A stretch of DNA of 17,935 nt, from assembly GCA_019693395.1 (NCBI GenBank), contig JAAMXP010003419.1:1-17935 (forward strand). The letters are read 5' to 3'. This document shows, one piece after another, positions 10,398 through 17,935 of the stretch; position 1 is the stretch's first letter; the number at the start of each line of letters is the position of its first letter. The position numbers were made by a program, and so were the translations under genes. The notes below the pieces were generated by a model. That model ran no database searches and was not told the DNA's origin. It worked only from the letters and a program-made list of their open reading frames with translations. This stretch comes from Ettlia oleoabundans. Lineage: Eukaryota > Chlorophyta > Chlorophyceae > Chlamydomonadales.

Positions 10398-10695
10398 ATT
10401 CTTGCGATAAATATGCAATTGCCAGCTAAAACCGATTCAGGTGCTAGTTTATGTGCTCTCAATGACGAATGCCGTGCATCGCGTGAACTGGCGTTTTAGA
10501 AGCCGTGTGAGTAACGACAATTTAATGTATTAGTACTCCTGCTGTTTTTGCAGTCTCCTGCCCTGACTCACTACACCAGCGGTACACTGGCCTTTGGCTC
10601 CGTGTTTGCCTCCCCAGGAGTCCGAGACGCGGTCAACTTGGGCTCGCAAAGTTGGATATCTAATTTGTCTACACTGTGCCCCCGGCAACCTCCGA
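10398..10695. promoter_or_regulatory. Divergent promoter region between WDR46 and the MgtE-type gene
   Basis: Head-to-head gap of about 300 bp serving two 5' ends. It includes an AT-richer patch at about 10405-10550 compared with the flanking exons. No specific motif can be assigned. The plus-strand gene may begin further upstream in this gap, because its open frame continues to about 10594 before the first ATG used here. Confidence 0.5.
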
Positions 10696-12500
10696 ATGGC
10701 ACCTTGCCAAGTCCTTGCAGCGGCCAGCAAAGTTGGAGACGTCAGGTGCCGGCATAAGCAGGCTGGTATGACGGCTTCTGGAAAGGCAGCGGCTTCACGG
10801 CCACCACAGCATCCCCCGAAAGGCGGCAGCAGCGGCGGCAACTTTGGTGCCTCAGTGCTTACTCACGTGTCCGCTGCGGGGCTGCACAGCACCCACACCC
10901 TGCACGGTGCCACCATGCACCGTCGATCCAGTAGCGCACACCTTCCAGCGGCTGTCGATAACGGTGGGTTTGTTGCCAACAGTGTTTGACCTTGTGTGTG
11001 GCTGCTGTCGTGCCGCAGCTGCTGTGGGGTGCAGCTGCTCCATGCTGGAGAATTGCCCACCCTGCTTTGTGAAGTCAGTAAGCAAGATCGTCAAGTTGTA
11101 CGCCCCGTGGCGTTTTTTTGCAGGGCACGTCAGCTTGGCAAGGGGCAGCGGCATGTGCAGCGTTGGAAGCAGCAGTCAGCAGATTGTGCAGTTCACTCCC
11201 CATCTGCCCACTGCCGTCCCCTTTGCAGAAGTCACTGTGCTGGAGGAGTGGGGCAAGAAGGAGGCGGCGCGATGCGATGCCGGTGACCCTGATCTCGAGT
11301 TCTGCGAGCTGCCTGGCATCATCAGCACCCCGCCAGTGGAGCGCAGTGCAGTAGAGGAGGCGTGGAGCCGCGGGCGCTGGCTGCTGGGACTTCTGGTGCT
11401 GCAGAGCACGTCATCCTTTGTGCTGGACAGTTACCAGGAGCTGCTGAAGGAGCATCTGGTGGTCACCCTGGTGAGCGGCCGCACTGGGTGGGTGCGCATG
11501 GCAACCGTCGCTCACTTGTTCCCCTTCCACACCACCTCACTTGACGGCTGCGTACGCTGTCGAGTTTGCACCTCAGCCAGCTGCACAACACCCCCTTTGC
11601 TGCGCCGAGGTTTAGGCTTGCTTTCTGGCAGTCTTCTTTCGGTGCATGATTGTCTCGCTTGTGTGATTGTCGGGGTTACTGCGATCTTCACTACATGCTT
11701 ACTGCCCAGCCCTCTGACTCTCTTTTTCGCCCCAACTATGCAGTTCCTCACCATGTTGGTGGGTGCAGGCGGCAACGCCGGCAACCAGTCGGCCATCAAA
11801 GTAATCCGCGGTCTGGCTACCGGCAGCCTGAAGCCCACAGCCGCGGGTATTCGGCGTGCGATGCAGCAGCAGCTGGCGGTGGGGCTCCTGCTGGGGCTGG
11901 GGCTGGCAGCAGGCGGCTGGGTGCGGGTGTACATCACAAACGGAGATGCGCTCAACGCCACCGCAATCAGCATCTCTCTATTCCTCATTGTGCTGTGCTC
12001 TGTGCTGGCAGGCACCGGTGAGCGTGCTCCTCATGGCTGAGCCCAGTCAGTGCTGATCCACGTTGGGTGGGGTCGGGTGGAATGGGGTGAAACCTGTTGA
12101 AGCATGAAGTCACATGCCAACCTTGCCAACACACAAAACTGTCACACCACAACACCTTTCGTCCCTTGGTGAGTCCTGCATGGCCACATGTTGCGACCTT
12201 GGTGCAGGGCTGCCCTTTGCGCTGGCAAGGGCGGGCGTGGACCCCGCAAACGCAGGAACGAGCATTCAGGTGCGTGACAACTCTGGTTTGCTGTCAACAC
12301 CCACTCAACCAATATTATCAGGGTGCCCTGTAGCATGGTACACTATAGCATGGCCCCCCATCAAAATATGGCGTGTCACCAGTCTCTGCTGGTTGGTTGT
12401 GGTGCAGGTGATAATGGATGTGAGCGGGGTGGTGATCACATGCGCCACCTGCCACCTGATATTGGACCACCTGGCACATGGCCTCAAGGCAGTGTCCTGA
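10696..12500 (+). CDS. MgtE/SLC41-type divalent cation (Mg2+) transporter, membrane domain only
   Basis: Predicted Mg2+ channel/transporter. Exons: 10696-10963, 11229-11470, 11744-12017, 12208-12269 and 12408-12500 (TGA); 312 aa in this model. After an N-terminal Ala/Ser/His-rich leader (about 90 residues, possibly an organelle presequence) and a short acidic segment (VLEEWGKKEA), five hydrophobic segments match the MgtE membrane domain. The hallmark VGAGGNAGNQSAIKVIRGLA is at about 176-195. VDPANAG and the final helix VIMDVSGVV, with an Asp at about 286, match the position of the conserved pore Asp in the last MgtE helix. The bacterial N domain and CBS pair are absent. The start is uncertain: ATG 10768 is an alternative, and an acceptor at 11123 would add 35 residues to exon 2. 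Exons 2-5 are firm. Transport direction and compartment cannot be read from sequence. Confidence 0.85.
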
Positions 12501-12958
12501 GGGCACTAGCACGAACCCCAGCAAGCGCTGCGCAGTAGGGCGCAGCTCTGTACATCAACCGCTTGTATTCCCATTGATTTTCGAGAGTGCTCCTAAGATT
12601 TGTGCATTGTTTTATTGACCAAGTGTTGTTCTCAAACCTCTCTTTCTGCTGCCACATTGTGGATCTGAATATCTCCCTGCTGCCCCGGTCCATTCCGTCA
12701 TTGCTGTGCTAGCTGTACCTTTCTTTCAGTGCATATGCCCAACCGGCTTCACCATTCTACCACTGTCTTTTATGAACTGCGGTATAAACTTGCTCAATAG
12801 CCTCCTGTTACAACAATTTGACACGATCGCACATACCAGCACCATGCACCAGGTGACCCAGGGGCCACACAGGCCCTTGATTGGTGTCGTCAAAGAGAGG
12901 GGGCACAGCAACCTCCTGGCTGTGCCAGCTGCAGTTGGTGGTCACCCGGGCCGGGCAT
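12501..12958. other. Convergent 3' gap between the MgtE-type gene and RPS13
   Basis: About 460 bp of convergent 3' untranslated sequence. On the minus strand a TGTAA lies at 12811-12807, about 150 nt past the RPS13 stop, and is the likely poly(A) signal for that gene. No TGTAA was seen on the plus strand. The plus-strand open frame starting at 12706 overlaps the last RPS13 exon and has no recognisable protein content. Confidence 0.5.
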
Positions 12959-14401
<1,443 letters not shown>

Positions 14402-14817
14402 TGTGGTCGACTTTGTCTTGCCCCCTCGCCGAGTTACAACCTGCACGGATGTCAGCAGGAAACGGTCGTAAAAAAACCCAGCCTACACCGGGCGTGCAAG
14501 GGGAGTGATGGCTGGGCGGCGGAACAGGCCAAGGTGGCTGCAGAGGGTAACAGTCAGCCCCGCTCACCCTACTCAACGATGTAAGAGGCCTGGGCAGGCC
14601 TGCAGAGCGCAGTTCAGCGCTGCCATGGCGCAGCACGCCCGGGTCCTGTTGACATCAGCAGGGCGCGGTTCCCACCATTGAGGTACTTTTGAGCTGCGCG
14701 TGTTTGTATGTTATACGTCGCCTTGTGTTATTTCCTGCGGCAGTAGTGCGCTCGGCCAGCTACAACTTCAAGGACCCAGCTTCGTGTGCGAGCGCGCGCA
14801 CGGCTGGATCGTCATTG
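14402..14817. promoter_or_regulatory. Divergent promoter region between RPS13 and the OST4-FAM32A locus
   Basis: A gap of about 416 bp between two outward-facing start codons. It must drive the RPS13 gene to the left and the OST4-FAM32A unit to the right. In the last 110 nt before the OST4 start (from about 14710) there is no ATG, consistent with a short ATG-free leader. No TATA box is convincing. Confidence 0.5.
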
Positions 14818-15138
14818 ATGGTGGACGACCGTGATTTGGGGCGCTTTGCGGTGAGGCACAGTGGCGCACGAAACCCTTCGCGATCTCTTTTCCCCCGGAC
14901 AGCCTCTTGAAGCCCCGTGACGCTCAATATCGAGTCAGTGAAGCCGTAAATGGTAGCCGAAGAGCTCGGCAGCGCCGCAATGAACTTGTGCGCTGCCGCA
15001 GCTGCCCCGCCCGGGTCGACCGCCCACGGTCTTGTGGTTGCTCCTCCTTCTTTGCTACAGAACCTTCTTGGCCTTGCTATTGCGGTCCTCCTGATAGCTT
15101 ACCACTACGTGACTGCGGAGCCCCGGCGTCAGGAGTAG
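14818..15138 (+). CDS. OST4: OST4, small subunit of the oligosaccharyltransferase complex
   Basis: A single-helix ER membrane subunit that stabilises the oligosaccharyltransferase complex for N-glycosylation. Two exons, 14818-14850 and 15061-15138 (TAG), joined in phase 0 by a 210-bp intron with donor GCG|GTGAGG and acceptor TTTGCTACAG after a clear pyrimidine tract. The product is 36 aa. Exon 1 reads MVDDRDLGRFA and exon 2 begins NLLGLAIAVLL, with LIAYHYVTAEPRRQE at the end. OST4 proteins are about 35-37 aa with a short N-terminal luminal part, the ANxLG turn and a YHYV motif at the helix end; all are present here. An alternative 62-aa unspliced frame starting at 14950 shares only exon 2 and would carry an Ala/Pro-rich leader not seen in OST4. 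The start has T at -3, a weak context. FAM32A starts 48 nt after the stop. Confidence 0.9.
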
Positions 15139-15186
15139 AGTCGTTGGCGGCAACAGGCAAGCACAACCAGCGCAACAGGCGTAGCC

Positions 15187-16133
15187 ATGTCGACCTTCAT
15201 GGGTGGCAAGCTGAAGCTGAAGGGGGGCGTGGACGTGTCGCAGCTGAAGGGAGGTGTGAAGAAGAAAAAGAAGAAAGCCTCCTCGTCAGCAGCAGACGCG
15301 CACGCGCTGGCGCCTGCCGACAGTGACCAGCAGCAACAACAGCAGGATGCTGCGGCGGGTAGCGAGGGCGGCGATCAGCAGGCTCAGGTGCGCTGTGGGC
15401 TGAAGGACTTGCGCTATACTGGTTATGCAGCTTGGTGGTTGAAGCTGGCGGATGCTTGTTATGCTGCAGTAACTGGCGACTGCCTGCACAATCACCAATC
15501 ATAAAGATCGGTCTGCAACCCTGAGTGGCCGGAACCTGCACACTGCGCTTCAATTTTCAGCCGCACCACTGCACCTCAAGCACCCTCACATATTATAAGG
15601 AATGCTGCGTATATGCACCTGCCTGCAGGAAGGCACCTCTCCGATAGTGAAAGTAACCAAGGACGGCACGGTGTTGGACCCCTCAGCGATGGTCGACCGC
15701 CGTACTGAAGCGGAGAAGAAAGCCGAGGCCCACTACTTGAAATATGAGGAGCAGCGCGCCAAGAAGGCCGCTGCAAAAAGCCACCGTGAGCGTATCAAGG
15801 AGCTGAACGAGAAGCTGGCCACTCTGACAGAGGTGAGTGTGCAGGGTTGGGGCAAAGGCGAATACTGTGATTGTGGCTGGCGGCTGCCGAGCTAGACCCA
15901 ATGCTGTTGCTTGGTTTTGCTGCTGCTCTGATCTGCTGCCTGCTCGGGCTCATTCAAGCAGTTCAGGGGCAACAATTTGAACTGAGCAGCTGCATGCTGC
16001 ATGCATTCTCAGGCAGCAATGTCGTCTGTGTCTCCTTGCTGTGTATGCAGCTAGATGTGTCTTAACACGTATTCTGTTTCATGTCCTGTGTTTGCAGCAT
16101 CACGACCTGTTCAGGATCAGCTACACAGCTTGA
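15187..16133 (+). CDS. FAM32A: FAM32A-like spliceosomal protein
   Basis: Small basic nuclear protein; the human relative is a factor of the late (exon-ligation) spliceosome. Three exons: 15187-15387, 15629-15832 and 16098-16133 (TGA), all joined in phase 0, giving 146 aa. The N-terminus holds GGKLKLKGG, matching the family PLKLKG segment, then a run of six lysines and a Ser/Ala/Gln-rich linker with six consecutive Gln. Exon 2 contains DRRTEAEKKAEAHYLKYEEQ, aligned with human DKRTPAQAAFEKMQEKR, and the helix KSHRERIKELNEKLATLTE. Exon 3 codes HHDLFRISYTA, matching the conserved EHYDIPKVSW end. The start has G at -3 (GCCATGT). It lies 48 nt after the OST4 stop with no ATG between, so it may be the second frame of a two-gene mRNA. 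TGTAA occurs downstream at 16393 and 16465. Confidence 0.9.
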
Positions 16134-16507
16134 TTCATCCATTTCAAAAGTCGTATATTGATAGCACTATGTCAACAGAGAGCTGTGCAGCATGCTGCCT
16201 GGCGATACAGTCATGGAGGCACTGTCGGGATCTCTGCAATCTCCAGTGCTTCCTTGCCATTTGGAAGCTGTGATGTGGTTCTTAGCAGTGGCATGCCCTG
16301 TCCCACAGCCAGGTCATCAACGCAGACCACTCTTGCTGCACTGTTGCAGCAGGCCTCTAATGCTTGCTGTCATCTGGCAGGCCAGCCTGTCTTGTAACTG
16401 TAGGTCCTTGCAACCTCCCATCCAGCTACTTGTAGTTGTCATGACCAAAACACACCAAAACACATGTAATCGCAGGTAGCACAGTCTTACAAAGTCAGGC
16501 AGGCTGC
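16134..16507. other. Convergent 3' gap between FAM32A and fumarase
   Basis: About 370 bp of 3' untranslated sequence. Plus-strand TGTAA at 16393-16397 and 16465-16469 are candidate poly(A) signals for the OST4-FAM32A transcript. A minus-strand TGTAA at 16491-16487 is only 17 nt past the fumarase stop and may be coincidental. No gene is evident. Confidence 0.5.
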
Positions 16508-17856
16508 TTATTTTGGTGCAATCATGTCCTCAGGGCGAACCCACGCATCAAACTCCTGGTCCGTACAGTAGCCCAGGGCTAGCGCGGCCTGCTTCAACGT
16601 GCTGCCCTGCACAAAAGCAAGGTATTGCAACACATGCAGGCAGGTCATGTCTATCTACCAGAGATATTGGTTTCAACTGCAGAATGCTACCCTGTACTTA
16701 GGTGTGCTAGCGCGGCTTTGCATTTCAGGCAAGCAGGCCTGGCAGGGAGGTGTGCAAGCAACCTGCAGCCCATGCACGCCTTTATGCCCACCCACCTCCT
16801 TGTGTGCCTTCTTGGCTATGGCGGCCGCCTTGTCGTATCCGATCTTGTTGTTCAGGGCTGTCACCAGCATCAACGATTCGTGCAGCAGCTGGGCAATGCG
16901 CGCCTCGTTGGCCTTGATGCCCACCACGCAGTTGTCTGCCAGCGCAGAGCACGGGTGGGGTAGCAGCAGTCGGAGCAAATCGTTGTGCGGCGACATTGGA
17001 AAGGAAGGCGAACAGCGCGCAGCCATCAGTCAGTCAGTCAGGCAGCTCTTACTACTTAGCTGCTTGCCAGCACTAGCAATGGCGGCCGCCTTCCGTTTTC
17101 AGTAGTGCTGGCCTTGTGCCGTGCAATGAGGCTCCAGCCGCCCAGGCCGCCCTGCCAAATGGCAACCAAACATCCGAAGGATGTGTTTGACTCACCGGTG
17201 AATGAGACGGAGGCGTCACCAAGCAGGCGCGTGGAGTGCAGCAGGTTGCGGATGAGCATGGGCTTGAACACGTTGAGCTCAAAGTGGCCGTTGGCGCCGC
17301 CCATAGTGACAGCAACGTGGTTGCCCATCACCTGCAGAGAAGGTGTGGCGAAAGCAGGCCTTTTTCAATTCATCCAATTTGGCAGGCCTTGCAAGCCCTG
17401 GATTGGAGCTGGAAAGGTGCATTGCTGGCAGTTGGGGGTAACAGGATGATGGTACAGGAACTCAGGCCATTATAAACGCTAGCAGCAGAAAACTTGCAAG
17501 CTTGCTGTTTGCAAAACAGGGGTTGCTGGCAGGTGAAGTTTCTCCCGACCCTTCGCAAACCCAGCTGCCTGTGGTGCGTTAAGACTGGATCTGCCTGTGC
17601 CATGGTCATCAAGCCACCCATGTACCCCACCCCACCACCACCACCACCACCCCAATTCGCCCACCCCCCCACTCCTGCCCCCACAAACCTGTGCGCAGAC
17701 CATGGTCAACGCCTCGCACTGCGTGGGGTTGACCTTGCCAGGCATGATGCTGCTGCCCGGCTCGTTCTCGGGCAGCTGCAGCTCGCCCAGGCCACAGCGT
17801 GGGCCGGAACCCAGGAAGCGAATGTCGTTGGCAACCTTGAACAGGCTGACAGCCAC
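16508..17856 (-). CDS. FUM1: Fumarate hydratase class II, C-terminal part (partial, continues past the right edge)
   Basis: Class II fumarase, which interconverts fumarate and malate in the TCA cycle. Four exons are visible: 17856-17689, 17331-17196, 16935-16796 and 16606-16508 (TAA). Phases are consistent, giving 180 residues; the 5' part lies beyond the window. Visible landmarks are [20 protein letters not shown], the catalytic-loop signature [50 protein letters not shown] across the second intron, [20 protein letters not shown] and the end [11 protein letters not shown]. The GSSxMPxKxN loop is intact, so the enzyme should be active. Class II identity is certain; mitochondrial location is expected but its presequence is not in view. 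Confidence 0.96.
17620..17678. repeat. CCA-rich low-complexity tract in a fumarase intron
   Basis: A run of CCA/CCC units on the plus strand, transcribed as a TGG/GGG-rich stretch just inside the splice donor after the first visible fumarase exon. It resembles the tract in WDR46 intron 9, also right after a donor. Confidence 0.8.
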
Positions 17857-17935
17857 CTGCGGGTGCATATAGGGCGGGCAGATCATAATAGGCAAAAGGA
17901 CCTAATAAGGAGGGCGTTGAGAAAGCTGCCAGAAG

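Noticed and set aside
10844..12040. 398-codon continuous frame as one exon of the MgtE-type gene
   Set aside because: It reads through introns at 11471-11743 and past a clear donor at 12017; removing the introns restores the MgtE membrane domain (TL|FLTMLVGAGG and AGT|GLPFALA).
14461..14476. A-rich AAACCC sequence as a plant telo-box in the RPS13 promoter
   Set aside because: It reads AAACCCAG rather than the telo-box AAACCCTA, and a single short near-match has no weight.
14950..15138. 62-codon frame as a stand-alone small membrane protein
   Set aside because: Its C-terminal 25 residues are OST4 exon 2. Splicing from 14818-14850 gives the exact OST4 length and N-terminus, so the frame's leader is intron.

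Overview
The window is nuclear DNA from an intron-rich eukaryote, most likely a chlorophyte green alga. I infer this from moderately high GC, small exons, introns of about 70-620 bp with GTGAGY donors and TGCAG acceptors, UGUAA-type poly(A) candidates, and protein sequences that look plant or algal (an OST4 with the motif IAYHYVTAEP, and apparent organelle presequences). The genus cannot be fixed from sequence alone. No mobile element, CRISPR array, tRNA or rRNA was found.

I reconstructed nine protein genes by joining exons whose splice sites and reading phases agree. In order: (1) 3' end of a DDX41/Abstrakt DEAD-box helicase, + strand, 35-1007; (2) a Dus3-like tRNA-dihydrouridine synthase with an organelle-type presequence and a 16-nt microexon, - strand, 1371-3840; (3) an unrecognised, probably plastid, multi-pass membrane protein, + strand, 4121-6308; (4) the ribosome-biogenesis WD40 protein WDR46/Utp7, ten exons, - strand, 6548-10397; (5) a single-domain MgtE/SLC41-type Mg2+ transporter, + strand, 10696-12500; (6) ribosomal protein uS15/RPS13, - strand, 12959-14401; (7) a 36-residue OST4 oligosaccharyltransferase subunit split over two exons, + strand, 14818-15138; (8) a FAM32A-like spliceosomal factor whose start codon lies only 48 nt after the OST4 stop, + strand, 15187-16133; (9) the C-terminal part of class II fumarase, - strand, 16508-17856 and running off the right edge.

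The first seven genes strictly alternate in strand, giving three divergent (shared promoter) gaps and alternating convergent 3' gaps. The one break in alternation is the same-strand OST4-FAM32A pair. Between these two start codons the predicted spliced message has no other ATG, and the first ATG has a poor context. This is what is expected of a bicistronic nuclear mRNA translated by leaky scanning, and it is the most interesting feature here.

The genes do not form one pathway. They are mainly housekeeping: RNA processing and splicing (DDX41, FAM32A), rRNA processing and translation (WDR46, RPS13), tRNA modification (Dus), N-glycosylation (OST4), Mg2+ transport (MgtE) and the TCA cycle (fumarase).
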